From the NCBI GenBank assembly GCA_045805565.1, contig JBJMKZ010000050.1:30096-94095 (forward strand): 64,000 bases of DNA. The letters run 5' to 3'. The notes beneath the pieces were generated by a model. It did not search any database, was not told where the DNA came from, and saw only the letters and a list, made by a program, of their open reading frames with translations. This document shows, in pieces, positions 1 through 7,607 of this stretch (position 1 is its first letter; each line of letters starts with the position of its first letter). Both the position numbers and the translations under genes were made by a program. Source of the DNA: DATAEY01 sp045805565 (GTDB lineage: Bacteria; Actinomycetota; Thermoleophilia; Solirubrobacterales; Solirubrobacteraceae).

Positions 1-207
1 GCCGCCGCCCCCTACGCGGTTCGGCCCAGGCCGAACGCCCCGGTCGCGACGCCCCTGCGCTGGGAGGAGCTCGAGGACCGCCGGCTCGATCCCCAGGGGT
101 GGACGATCCAGACGCTCCCACGCCGCCTGGAGTCGGAGGGCGACCCGTGGCGCGGGATCGGGCGGCACTCCCGGGCGCTGGGGCGGGCAGCGGCGCGACT
201 GGGCTAG
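1..207 (+). CDS. C-terminal end of a LigD-type DNA polymerase/primase domain (cut by window edge)
   Basis: Only the last 68 codons are present and the gene enters from the left edge. The peptide has the short signature that closes LigD-type polymerase domains: an Arg/Pro-rich stretch, then PVATPLRW and a Glu-rich helix, then a WTI motif and a GDPW motif near the end. Known members are archaeo-eukaryotic primase-like polymerases working with Ku and an ATP-dependent ligase in non-homologous end joining. Whether this is a stand-alone polymerase or the end of a fused LigD cannot be told here. The stop TAG (205-207) overlaps the stop of the convergent NYN gene within a single CTAG. Confidence 0.75.
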   Translation, partial: AAAPYAVRPRPNAPVATPLRWEELEDRRLDPQGWTIQTLPRRLESEGDPWRGIGRHSRALGRAAARLG

Positions 208-638
208 CGGGTCGCCTCGTCCAGGCGCCGCCGGAAGCCGCCCGCCCCCGTCACGAGCGCGCCGGCGGCGCGAGCCCGCGCGGCAAGCTCCGCGTCCGAC
301 GTCACCACGGTCACGGTCCCGGGGTGGGCGTCGGCGGAAAGGTTCTCGACGATCGCGTCGTCCGCGCTGGGCGCGAAGACGACCTCGACCGATCGGGTCG
401 GAGGCAGCTCGAACGGGCGCCCGTCGAAGACGGCCGTGACCTCGTCCCCCGCCCGGCGGGCGAAGGACTCGAGATCCGCCAGCAGGGCGCACCCGGCGCC
501 CTCGCGGTCGCGCCACCAGCCGTCGGGACGCGACCCGATCACGTTCATGGCGTCCACCAACCAGCGCACGAGCGGTCGCGGATGATGACGTAGAAGGCGG
601 TTCCGCAGCCGGGTGCCGTGGCGGCGGGGTCCGGTCAT
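204..638 (-). CDS. NYN/YacP-like PIN-fold protein, putative RNase
   Basis: The 144-residue product carries a strand with VDAMNVIG near residue 28, followed by a tryptophan-rich GWWRDREGA segment. A later VVTSD strand (about residue 112) precedes a helix. This order of conserved acidic residues is that of the NYN/YacP (DUF901) family, which is PIN-like and thought to act as a metal-dependent ribonuclease. The start is uncertain. The first ATG (638) gives an arginine-rich extension and only a 13-base gap to the divergent gene. A GTG at 569 sits just before the conserved domain and may be the real start. It is convergent with the LigD-type gene. Confidence 0.65.
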   Translation of the reverse strand: MTGPRRHGTRLRNRLLRHHPRPLVRWLVDAMNVIGSRPDGWWRDREGAGCALLADLESFARRAGDEVTAVFDGRPFELPPTRSVEVVFAPSADDAIVENLSADAHPGTVTVVTSDAELAARARAAGALVTGAGGFRRRLDEATR

Positions 639-639
639 C

Positions 640-645
640 TAGGCT
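640..645 (+). promoter_or_regulatory. -10 hexamer TAGGCT of a leaderless promoter
   Basis: TAGGCT lies 6 bases before the ATG at 652, so transcription should begin at or next to the start codon. No clear -35 is visible. Confidence 0.6.
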
Positions 646-651
646 GGGTCG

Positions 652-1305
652 ATGGACGTCGTGGTGGCGGGCGGTCACGGCAAGGTTGCCCAGCGGCTGC
701 TCGAGCGACTGGCGGCCGCTGGGGATCGCGCCCGCGGCCTGATCCGCAACCCCGATCATGCCGCCGACCTCGAGCGTCTGGGGGCCGAGCCGGTGCTCGC
801 CGACCTCGAGGCCGAGCAGGACATCTCCCGGCACCTGGTCGGCGCCGACGCGGTGGTGTTCGCCGCCGGCGCCGGGCCGGGGAGTGGCCCCGAACGCAAG
901 CGGACCGTCGATCTGGGCGGGGCGCTGAAGCTGATCGAGGGTGCCCGGGCCCAGGGCGTTGGCCGCTACGTGATGGTCAGCGCGATGGGCGCGGCCGATC
1001 CCGCCGCCGGCCCGCCGGCGATGCGCCCGTACCTCGAGGCCAAGGCCGAGGCGGACGCCGCGCTGCGCGCCAGCGGACTGGAGTGGACGATCGTCCGGCC
1101 CGGTCGGCTCACCGACGATCCGGCCACCGGCCGGGTGGCCGTGGCTCCCGGCCTGCACCGCCACGGCGAGATCCCCCGTGACGACACCGCGGCCGTCCTG
1201 GCCGCCACGCTTCACGCGCCCAGCACGATCGGGCTCGCGTTCGAGGTGCTGGCCGGCGACACCCCCGTCGAGGAGGCCGTCGCGGCGCTCCAGACCGGCA
1301 GTTGA
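652..1305 (+). CDS. NAD(P)-binding atypical SDR (NmrA/YwnB-like)
   Basis: This 217-residue protein is a single Rossmann domain. It opens with a beta strand and the nucleotide loop GGHGKVAQ at residues 7-14, a variant of the usual GATGxxG. An Asp-Leu-Glu segment follows (about 44-50), then the VMVSAMGA strand (about 105-112) and WTIVRPGRL, which is typical of the HSCARG/YwnB branch of atypical SDRs. Family members are small NAD(P)H-binding oxidoreductases or redox sensors, and many lack the catalytic Tyr-Lys pair. The substrate is unknown. It appears to be monocistronic with a leaderless start. Confidence 0.8.
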   Translation: MDVVVAGGHGKVAQRLLERLAAAGDRARGLIRNPDHAADLERLGAEPVLADLEAEQDISRHLVGADAVVFAAGAGPGSGPERKRTVDLGGALKLIEGARAQGVGRYVMVSAMGAADPAAGPPAMRPYLEAKAEADAALRASGLEWTIVRPGRLTDDPATGRVAVAPGLHRHGEIPRDDTAAVLAATLHAPSTIGLAFEVLAGDTPVEEAVAALQTGS

Positions 1306-1338
1306 CGGATTTTTCCCCTAGAGGTCCGCTCAGCTGGC

Positions 1339-1344
1339 TAGGGT
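1339..1344 (+). promoter_or_regulatory. -10 hexamer TAGGGT of a leaderless promoter
   Basis: TAGGGT lies 7 bases before the ATG at 1352, matching the spacing seen at many genes in the window. Confidence 0.6.
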
Positions 1345-1351
1345 TGCGACC

Positions 1352-2215
1352 ATGCGCGAAAAACTAGACATCGGCGGCGTAATCAGCCGCGTCTTCAATA
1401 CGTATCGCGACCAGGCCGGAGTGCTCCTACCGGCCGCGGTCCTCGTGTACCTCCCATTCGCGATCATCAACGGGATCATTCTCAGCACTGGAGCGAACGT
1501 CATCCTGGTGTTCATCACCTCGATCCTGCAGGCGATCGCCGCGTTGCTGTTCACGGGAATGGTCGTGCAGCTGGTGCGCGATATCCAGGACGGGAGACGC
1601 GACTCGTCGATCGGCCAGCTTTTCGAGTCGGTGGTTCCGGTTCTCGGTGCCCTGATCGGGGTCATCATCCTGGCGGCGATCGGGATCACGATCGGGTTCA
1701 TCCTGCTCATCGTGCCGGGGCTGATCCTCCTGACCCTCTGGGCGGTTGTGGTTCCGGTCACGGTGGTGGAGCGACCCGGCGTCACCGCCGCGTTCGGCCG
1801 AAGCCGGGAGCTCGTGAGAGGAAGCGGCTGGCAGGTCTTGGCCGTGCTCGTGATCTTCTTCCTCATCCAGGTCGTACTCGGGCGGGTTCTCGGCGCGATC
1901 GTTGCGGGCATCACCGCCAGCGTGGTCGGCGTGATCATCGCCCAGCTCCTCGTCAACGTGCTCGTCGGACCGCTGACCGCCCTCGCTCAGCCGACGATGT
2001 ACTTCGATCTGCGTCGGCTCAAGGAGGCTGCGCCCGCGGCTGCGGGCGCGGTCGAGCCCGCGCCCGCCGGGGCGGCGCCCACGGGTGGCACCGGTGCGCC
2101 GGCGCCCGGCGCGGGGACGCCCGGGCCCGGCCCGGCCGGCCCCGGGCCCGGGGGCCCGACCCAGCCGGGTCAGCCGCCGCCACCGTCGCAGCCGCCCCCT
2201 CCCGCGGCCGGCTGA
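1352..2215 (+). CDS. multi-pass membrane protein with a proline-rich tail
   Basis: This is a 287-residue protein with about five or six hydrophobic segments between residues 22 and 215. One is a Gly/Ile-rich stretch near 105-135 followed by a VPVTVVERPG motif. This layout resembles the membrane domain found in some glycerophosphodiester phosphodiesterases and in actinobacterial proteins of unknown function. No catalytic domain is attached. From about residue 225 the chain becomes a low-complexity Ala/Gly/Pro tail that is probably cytoplasmic and disordered. Its function is not known. A strong GC-rich hairpin follows the stop codon. Confidence 0.7.
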   Translation: MREKLDIGGVISRVFNTYRDQAGVLLPAAVLVYLPFAIINGIILSTGANVILVFITSILQAIAALLFTGMVVQLVRDIQDGRRDSSIGQLFESVVPVLGALIGVIILAAIGITIGFILLIVPGLILLTLWAVVVPVTVVERPGVTAAFGRSRELVRGSGWQVLAVLVIFFLIQVVLGRVLGAIVAGITASVVGVIIAQLLVNVLVGPLTALAQPTMYFDLRRLKEAAPAAAGAVEPAPAGAAPTGGTGAPAPGAGTPGPGPAGPGPGGPTQPGQPPPPSQPPPPAAG

Positions 2216-2235
2216 GCCGCACCTCGAGCTGGCTT

Positions 2236-2265
2236 CCCGTCCGGGCGCGCTCGCGCCCGGACGGG
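2236..2265 (+). terminator. GC-rich hairpin, 12-bp perfect stem
   Basis: CCCGTCCGGGCG and its exact reverse complement flank a 6-base loop, 21 bases after the stop at 2215. There is no T-tract, so it is a hairpin terminator of the high-GC type or an mRNA-stabilising end. Confidence 0.6.
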
Positions 2266-2412
2266 TCGACGTCGTACGCCCGGCCGGCAGAGCACCGGCT
2301 CGAGCGCTCGCGACGCTCGCCTGGGTGAACGAACCCTCGACATTCACCCAGCGCCGTTCAGTACAGTGCGCCGGCAGGACGCGATCTGCGTCCCAGTCCC
2401 AGGAGGATCGGC

Positions 2413-3519
2413 TTGACCAGGGTGCCGCGCCCGGCGCTGTCACTCGTCGCTCAGGGCGCCGCGGCGCTCTGGCTGCTGTTGGCCGCGCAGGTGTCACCGG
2501 CGCGTGCGGCGGCGGCGCCCACCGCGGCCGGGCCGGCGGTTGCGCCGCTGGACGCGTCGCGCCTCGGTCGCTCGCCCGTGGCGATCCGCGACCGCGAGAT
2601 GAGCCCGGCCGCTGCCAACCGCGCGCTGCGCCCGGAACCCGGCAGCTTCGACGGCCGCTACCCGGTCGGCGACGGCCACACCGTTCGCGTGATCCTGTCG
2701 GCGTTCTTCCCCCCCGGGCCCGCCCTCCCGCAGTCGGTGGCCGGCTTCATGGGGAGGCTGGTCCACGGCGCCGAGATGGACCGCGTCACCGTCTTCCTGG
2801 CGCCCCGGGAGGAGATCGCCCTGGCGTGCGGCGCGGGCGCGCTGGCCTGCTACAGCCAGCTCGACAACCTCATGCTGGTTCCGGCCGCGACGTCGTCCGA
2901 CGGCATTTCCCGCGAGGAGATCATCGCGCATGAATACGGCCACGCCGTGGCGAATGCCCGCAGCAACTTCCCCTTCCCGGCGATCGCGTTCGGGACCAAG
3001 CGGTGGGCCACCTACGAGCACGTGTGCCAGCGGGTGTTCAGCGGTCCGCGCCCGAAGTCTCCTGCGGCCAGCTACCGGCAGGCGCCTGGTGAGGCGTTCG
3101 CCGACTCCTACCGGATCCTCAACGGAGGAAGCCCGGCGCTGTGGGCGTTCGACCGCAGATATTTCCCCAACGCCATCGCCTTGAGGGCCATCCGGCTCGA
3201 CGTGCTGCGGCCCTGGTCCCAGCGCCCGCCGTTCTCGCTGCGGGGCGCCTTCTCCCCCTTTCGATCCGGCTCGACCCGACGGTTTCGGATCGTCACCCCG
3301 CTGGACGGGCTCGTACGCTTGACCCTCACCGCACCACCGGGGGCCAACTACGACCTCGAGATGCGGATGCCGCGCGGACGCCCCCCGGTGACCAGATCGG
3401 CGCGGCCGGGGCGGATCGAGCGCCTGGCCAGCGTGATCTGCGGCAGCCGGGTGGTATTCGTGACGGTGCGTCGCGCGAGCGGATCCGGCCGCTTCCGCCT
3501 CAGCGTCTCGAGACCCTGA
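2413..3519 (+). CDS. secreted zincin-like putative metallopeptidase
   Basis: The 368-residue product begins at TTG (2413), supported by an AGGAGG ribosome-binding site 6 bases upstream. Residues 1-35 form a signal peptide ending in ARA-AA. The motif HEYGH (residues 173-177) fits the HExxH zinc signature, inside the helix EEIIAHEYGHAVAN. About 50 residues later, GEAFADSY (E227) supplies a plausible third zinc ligand as in gluzincins. The C-terminal 100 residues look like a beta-sandwich accessory domain. I do not recognise the family. Secretion and the zincin motif support an extracellular protease or a relative of one. Confidence 0.7.
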   Translation: MTRVPRPALSLVAQGAAALWLLLAAQVSPARAAAAPTAAGPAVAPLDASRLGRSPVAIRDREMSPAAANRALRPEPGSFDGRYPVGDGHTVRVILSAFFPPGPALPQSVAGFMGRLVHGAEMDRVTVFLAPREEIALACGAGALACYSQLDNLMLVPAATSSDGISREEIIAHEYGHAVANARSNFPFPAIAFGTKRWATYEHVCQRVFSGPRPKSPAASYRQAPGEAFADSYRILNGGSPALWAFDRRYFPNAIALRAIRLDVLRPWSQRPPFSLRGAFSPFRSGSTRRFRIVTPLDGLVRLTLTAPPGANYDLEMRMPRGRPPVTRSARPGRIERLASVICGSRVVFVTVRRASGSGRFRLSVSRP

Positions 3520-3526
3520 CCGACGC

Positions 3527-4021
3527 TCAGCCCGGTTGCACCACGATCGCGTCGCCCACCGCGATCGAGCCGCCCGCCACCAGGTCCGCCCTCAGCCCGC
3601 CCCGCCCCGCCAGCCCGCTCAGCACCCCCGGATGGGTGAGCCGAGCCAGGTGCGTGCACGGCTCGCAGGGGCGGACCCCGACGCAGGTCGCGTTCCCGAT
3701 CAGGAAGCGGCGGCCCAGCAGGGCGTCGAGGGCGATCCCCCGGGTGAGCAGGTTGCGCCGGCTGGCGGCCCCGGTGAGCTCGATGCCGTGCTCGGCAGCC
3801 AGCGCCTCCAGGGCCTCGGCGGCGATCAGCGTCAGGTCGCGACCGTTGCCGCGCCCCTTCCACGAGAACGACCCGGTCCCGTCGTGGTAGCGGTCGCCCT
3901 CCAGTCCGCGACCGCAGGCCGCACGGACGCGCGTCACGGCGACCGGCAGCTCCCGAGCTCGAGGCGAGAGGAAGATCGCCTCCACCCGACCGCCGTTGCC
4001 GCTGCCGCCCGGCGCCATCAC
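3527..4021 (-). CDS. MOSC-domain protein
   Basis: The 164-residue product matches MOSC domains: an N-terminal strand with IFLSP, then GLEGDRY with HDG (about residues 38-46), LTLIAAEAL, a RRNLLTRGI motif and the conserved cysteine region VGVRPCEPC. The cysteine in that last motif is thought to bind the sulfur of the molybdenum cofactor or a related substrate. It is a stand-alone domain like YiiM/YuaD rather than a fused cofactor sulfurase. The start is set at GTG 4021 because TAGCCT lies 7 bases upstream; an ATG follows directly. It converges on the zincin-like gene with a 7-base gap. Confidence 0.85.
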   Translation of the reverse strand: MMAPGGSGNGGRVEAIFLSPRARELPVAVTRVRAACGRGLEGDRYHDGTGSFSWKGRGNGRDLTLIAAEALEALAAEHGIELTGAASRRNLLTRGIALDALLGRRFLIGNATCVGVRPCEPCTHLARLTHPGVLSGLAGRGGLRADLVAGGSIAVGDAIVVQPG

Positions 4022-4028
4022 GCGTGCC

Positions 4029-4034
4029 AGGCTA
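4029..4034 (-). promoter_or_regulatory. -10 hexamer TAGCCT of a leaderless promoter
   Basis: On the minus strand TAGCCT ends 7 bases before the GTG at 4021, which decides the start of the MOSC gene. Confidence 0.6.
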
Positions 4035-4040
4035 CCTGGG

Positions 4041-5801
4041 TCAGCGTCGCGCCAGCTCGCGTTCGGTGGCCTCCAGCACCTCGCGCCGGCGCCGATGGGA
4101 ACCCTCGTAGAGACGGACCACCCCAAGCTCCGCATCGGCCGAGGCCGCGAGCCGGTCCACGATCTGCGGCGCCTGCATGCTGTCGTAGTTGGGCCACGGC
4201 TCCTCGACATGCAGCTCGGGGCCGGCCCCCTCCTCGGCCCCGGGCTCGGCGGACTCGGCCACCAGCCCGACCCCCTCGTCCACGTGCTCGGGCTCGGGCT
4301 CAAGGGCCTCGGCCGGGCCTCGGGCCGGCTCGTCGGCGGGCGGCGCCGGCTCGTCGGCGGGCGGCGCCGGCTCGTCGGCGGGCGGCGTGGGCGTCTCCGG
4401 CGTCGCCTGGGTCACGGGCGCCACTTCCGCCGCCTCGGCGAGCTCGGTCAGTGCCGCCTCGAAGTCGCCGGCCAGCGCGTCCAGCTCGGGCAGCGCCTCG
4501 AAGTCGGCACTCAGCCCGAAGTGCATGCCGCCGTTGTAGGAAACGATCGCCACGCCCAGCGCCAGGTTCTTGCCCAGCGGGACCATCGGGAAGATGTCCT
4601 CGAGCTGGCGCCCCTCGAACGACAGGGCGTCCTGGGGACCGGGCACGTTGGTGACCACGAGATTGACGAAGCGCTGACGCGCGGTCAGCCGCGCCGCCTG
4701 GTCGAGCAGGTTGGGAGGGGCGAAGCCGGCCAGCTCGGTGAGCGCCTGCGCTCCGACCGCCTGTCCGGAGTCCTTGATCTGACGGGTCACGCCGCTGATC
4801 CGCCGCAGGCAGGTGGCGGGGTGCTCGCAGGAGACCGGCAGCGGCACGATCATTCCCGACACCCGGTTCCCGGTCTCCACGCGCTCGTCCTCTGCCCTCA
4901 CCGAGATCGGGACGAACGCCTTGAGCTCCAGGCCGTCGGTCTCCCAGCCGCGCCGCTCGAGGTCACGCCGCAGGGCGCGGGTGACCACCGTGAGCACCAC
5001 GTCGTTGACGGTTCCGCCCAGCTCGTTCTTGATCGCCTTCATCTCCTCCAGCCCCGCGCGGACCCAAGCGAAGCGGCGGTCGCCTCCGATCGGGCGGTTG
5101 TACGGCGACGGCGGCGCCGGGCTCAGGCCCGCCCACGCCATCGCGCCGAGCCCGACCGCGAGCTCCAGCGCGCGCCCGGCGACCCTCCGCGGCCGCCGGA
5201 GCAGGGCCAGCGCCGGTCGTACCAGCTCGGCCGGCATGGTGGCGCGCTCGAGCAGAGCCTCGGCTAGCAGCGCCACGCCGGCCGGCGAGGGACGCGGTCG
5301 CCACGGCCCCGAGTCCGCGTCCGCGGGCTCCTCCTCGGAGGAGAACAGGACGCTGAGCAGGTCGAGGCCCGAGATGCCGTCCACCAGCGCGTGGTGGGTC
5401 TTGGAGACGACCGCGAACCTGCCGCCCTCGAGACCCTCCACCAGCCACAGCTCCCACAGCGGCCGCTGCCGCGTGAGCGGCTGCGAGAAGACCCTCGCCG
5501 TCAGCACCTGCAGCTCGTATTCGGTGCCTGGCCTGGGCAATGCGGTGGCACGGACGTGGAAGCGCACGTCGAAGACGGGATCGTCCACCCACTTGGGACG
5601 GCCCTGGCCGAGCGGGATCGGCGCCAGCTTCTGGCGGTAGCGCGGGACGAGGTCCAACCGGGAACCCACGAACGAGACGAAATCGTCGTAGGGGGGCGGC
5701 TCGCCCTCGAAGATCATCACCGCCCCGACGTGCATGTGGGACGAGCCGTCCTCGAGGTGCAGGAATGAGGCGTCGAGGGGAGTGAGGCGGTCGCTGGCCA
5801 T
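4041..5801 (-). CDS. WS/DGAT wax ester synthase/diacylglycerol acyltransferase with an extra C-terminal domain
   Basis: The N-terminal 460 residues are a canonical bacterial wax ester synthase/DGAT: LTPLDASFL near the start, the catalytic HHALVDG motif at residues 136-142, NDVVL and the later NVPGP motif. These enzymes transfer acyl-CoA to fatty alcohol or diacylglycerol for storage lipid. The remaining 125 residues are unusual. They comprise an acidic Pro/Ala/Glu linker with three exact PADEPAP repeats, then a short helical domain with PNYDSM and YEGSHRRRREVL that resembles the actinobacterial DUF8129 module. At 586 residues the protein is longer than the usual 450-480. The ATG start has TAGGAC 6 bases upstream, a near match to the window's -10 pattern. 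Confidence 0.9.
   Translation of the reverse strand: MASDRLTPLDASFLHLEDGSSHMHVGAVMIFEGEPPPYDDFVSFVGSRLDLVPRYRQKLAPIPLGQGRPKWVDDPVFDVRFHVRATALPRPGTEYELQVLTARVFSQPLTRQRPLWELWLVEGLEGGRFAVVSKTHHALVDGISGLDLLSVLFSSEEEPADADSGPWRPRPSPAGVALLAEALLERATMPAELVRPALALLRRPRRVAGRALELAVGLGAMAWAGLSPAPPSPYNRPIGGDRRFAWVRAGLEEMKAIKNELGGTVNDVVLTVVTRALRRDLERRGWETDGLELKAFVPISVRAEDERVETGNRVSGMIVPLPVSCEHPATCLRRISGVTRQIKDSGQAVGAQALTELAGFAPPNLLDQAARLTARQRFVNLVVTNVPGPQDALSFEGRQLEDIFPMVPLGKNLALGVAIVSYNGGMHFGLSADFEALPELDALAGDFEAALTELAEAAEVAPVTQATPETPTPPADEPAPPADEPAPPADEPARGPAEALEPEPEHVDEGVGLVAESAEPGAEEGAGPELHVEEPWPNYDSMQAPQIVDRLAASADAELGVVRLYEGSHRRRREVLEATERELARR
4324..4386. repeat. three tandem 21-bp units inside the WS/DGAT gene
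   Basis: Three identical 21-base copies (4324-4344, 4345-4365, 4366-4386) encode the heptapeptide PADEPAP in the linker before the C-terminal domain. The exact identity suggests recent expansion. Confidence 0.9.
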
Positions 5802-5899
5802 GGCGGGGTCCTACCCGGGCGGCGCGGCGACCTATCCCCCGGGTGGTCCAGGGCGGTTCCCGGCGCGCTCGGTGGCGACGGTTCCCGCCGCTTTGGCGC

Positions 5900-5905
5900 T
5901 ACGGT
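5900..5905 (+). promoter_or_regulatory. -10 hexamer TACGGT of a leaderless promoter
   Basis: TACGGT lies 6 bases before the ATG at 5912 and argues for that start over the upstream in-frame GTG at 5843. Confidence 0.6.
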
Positions 5906-5911
5906 CACTCG

Positions 5912-6814
5912 ATGCTCGCGGTCCTACTGGCGCTCGCCGCGGCGTTCCTGTTCGCGGCCGGAAGCGTGCTCCAGCAGAAGGCGGCCGCCACCGCGACCGA
6001 CGAGGAGGCGCGGCGTGCGGGCTTCCTCCTGCAGCTGGCGCGGCGGCCCGCCTGGCTCGCCGGCATCGCGATGGACGCCCTGGGCTTCGCCTGCCAGGCG
6101 ACGGCCCTGGGAGTGGGGCGGATCATCGTGGTCCAGCCGCTGCTGACCACCACGATGGTGTTCGCGCTTCCCCTCGGCGCCCGCGTCACGCGGCAGCGCG
6201 TGGGGCGTCGGCAGATCATCGGAGCGCTGGCGGTGACGGTCGGAGTGGCGGCCTTCCTGCTGATCAGCCGCCCGGCCGGCGGTCGCAACGACGCCCCCGC
6301 GGCCCACTGGCTGGCCGCCGCGGCCCCGATCGCCGCTGGGGCCGTGCTCCTCCTCGTGGCCGGCGCGCATCGGCGCCCGGCGCTGAAGGCGGCAATGCTC
6401 GGAACCGCCGCCGGCCTCATGTTCGGACTGGGCGCAGCCCTGACCAAGGCGACCGTCGACCGGCTCGATCGCGGGGTGCTCGCGCTCGTCCTCGATTGGC
6501 ACCTCTACGCGGTCATCGTGGTCGGCTACGTGAGCATGACCCTCATCGCGGGGGCCCTGCAGACCCGGGAGCTGGCGCCGGCCATCGCCACCTCGATGTC
6601 CCTGGACGCGCTGACCAGCATCCTGCTGGGATCGGCGCTGTTCGGCGAGTCCATCCGCCACACCCCGGGCGCCGTCGCCGGCTCGGTCGTCGCGCTGATG
6701 GTCATGTTCGCGGGCCTCGCGGTCCTGGCACGCGCCCAGCCGGCCGAGCCGCGGCCCCCGCCGGTAGCGGCGCCGTCAGGCCCGGCGCGACTCGTACGCC
6801 GTACCATCGTCTAG
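5912..6814 (+). CDS. DMT-superfamily (EamA/NIPA-like) membrane transporter
   Basis: The 300-residue protein has about nine or ten hydrophobic helices and begins directly with the first one (LAVLLALAAAFLFAAGS). A conserved VLQQKAA follows the first helix, and later IIVVQPLLTTTMVFALPLG marks the third to fourth helices. This organisation is typical of DMT transporters of the actinobacterial NIPA/EamA type. The substrate is unknown. The start at 5912 removes an Arg/Trp-rich 23-residue extension and is supported by the -10 element. The last residues are a short basic cytoplasmic tail. Confidence 0.8.
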   Translation: MLAVLLALAAAFLFAAGSVLQQKAAATATDEEARRAGFLLQLARRPAWLAGIAMDALGFACQATALGVGRIIVVQPLLTTTMVFALPLGARVTRQRVGRRQIIGALAVTVGVAAFLLISRPAGGRNDAPAAHWLAAAAPIAAGAVLLLVAGAHRRPALKAAMLGTAAGLMFGLGAALTKATVDRLDRGVLALVLDWHLYAVIVVGYVSMTLIAGALQTRELAPAIATSMSLDALTSILLGSALFGESIRHTPGAVAGSVVALMVMFAGLAVLARAQPAEPRPPPVAAPSGPARLVRRTIV

Positions 6815-6852
6815 CCGCCCGGATGCCTCCCGACTAGCCATTGGCTGCACCG

Positions 6853-7584
6853 ATGGACGCGGTTCGTCATCATGTATTGCTTCGTCCCACGGCGCGGAGC
6901 GATCCAGCCCGGACAGGCCTGACCTTGGAACGCCATCCTCGACCCTCCCGCCCACTGGCGCTGCTGTTGACCGGCGGCCTGCTGGCCCTTGCCGCCGCCG
7001 GCTGCGGCGGTACCGACAAGATCACCCCGGTATCGGATCCGACCGGAGCGACGACCCCCAAGCCCACGGTCAAATTCTCGGGGTCGGGCGGGCTCGTCTC
7101 GCTGGGGGGGAAGTCCGGGAAGGGCGGCAACGGCAACGGCGGGGGCCATGGCGGCAACGGGAACGGCTGGGCGAACTTGGGCGGCGGCCACGGCGGGAAG
7201 GGCAACGGCAACGGCAACGGCAACAACGCCAACGCCAACGGCTTCCCGCGCACCGACGGCAATCCCAAGACCTCGTCACAGCCGGGAGATATAGCCGGGG
7301 CGGTCGACTGCAAGACCAATGACTCCGGCGACTCCGGCAAGTCCGGCGACTCCGGCAAGTCCGGCGACTCCGGCAACTCGAGCGACTGCGTCGCGACCAT
7401 CAACTGCACCAACGTCCGCCTGCCCGGGCCCGAATGCTGCCCGTTCCCCATCCCCTCCGACGAGGGCGGCGGCAAGCGCAAGGGCTCCTCGAAGGGTGCC
7501 TGCCCGAAGGCTGAGTCCGACCAGACCAAGAGCTCGTCGGACAAGCAGGGTCACAAGGGCAAGGGCAAGGGCAAGAGCAACTAG
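6853..7584 (+). CDS. Gly/Asn-rich secreted lipoprotein of unknown function
   Basis: The product has a signal segment with an LAAAGC lipobox, so it is probably exported and lipidated at that cysteine. The mature part is low complexity: a Gly/Asn/His-rich stretch of alternating Asn-Gly pairs, then several copies of the hexapeptide KSGDSG, then a short cysteine-containing region (NCTN, ECCPFP) and a lysine-rich end. I do not recognise a family. The start is uncertain: ATG 6853, TTG 6841 or a TTG closer to the signal peptide are all in frame. The four cysteines near the end suggest a small disulfide-bonded knot exposed at the cell surface. Confidence 0.6.
   Translation: MDAVRHHVLLRPTARSDPARTGLTLERHPRPSRPLALLLTGGLLALAAAGCGGTDKITPVSDPTGATTPKPTVKFSGSGGLVSLGGKSGKGGNGNGGGHGGNGNGWANLGGGHGGKGNGNGNGNNANANGFPRTDGNPKTSSQPGDIAGAVDCKTNDSGDSGKSGDSGKSGDSGNSSDCVATINCTNVRLPGPECCPFPIPSDEGGGKRKGSSKGACPKAESDQTKSSSDKQGHKGKGKGKSN
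7322..7380. repeat. 18-bp imperfect repeats encoding KSGDSG units
   Basis: The unit TCCGGCGACTCCGGCAAG recurs in tandem with minor variation inside the lipoprotein gene. It encodes the Ser/Gly/Asp/Lys repeat of the mature protein. Confidence 0.8.
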
Positions 7585-7607
7585 CCCGCCGGCCGGGGCG
7601 ACGGCGC

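Noticed and set aside
1427..2497. Long minus-strand frame opposite the membrane-protein gene
   Set aside because: Arg/Asp/His-rich shadow of a real plus-strand gene, as is common at this GC content; no domain is visible.
4324..4386. Three 21-bp repeats considered as a CRISPR-like array
   Set aside because: The units are directly adjacent, without spacers, in frame inside a coding region.
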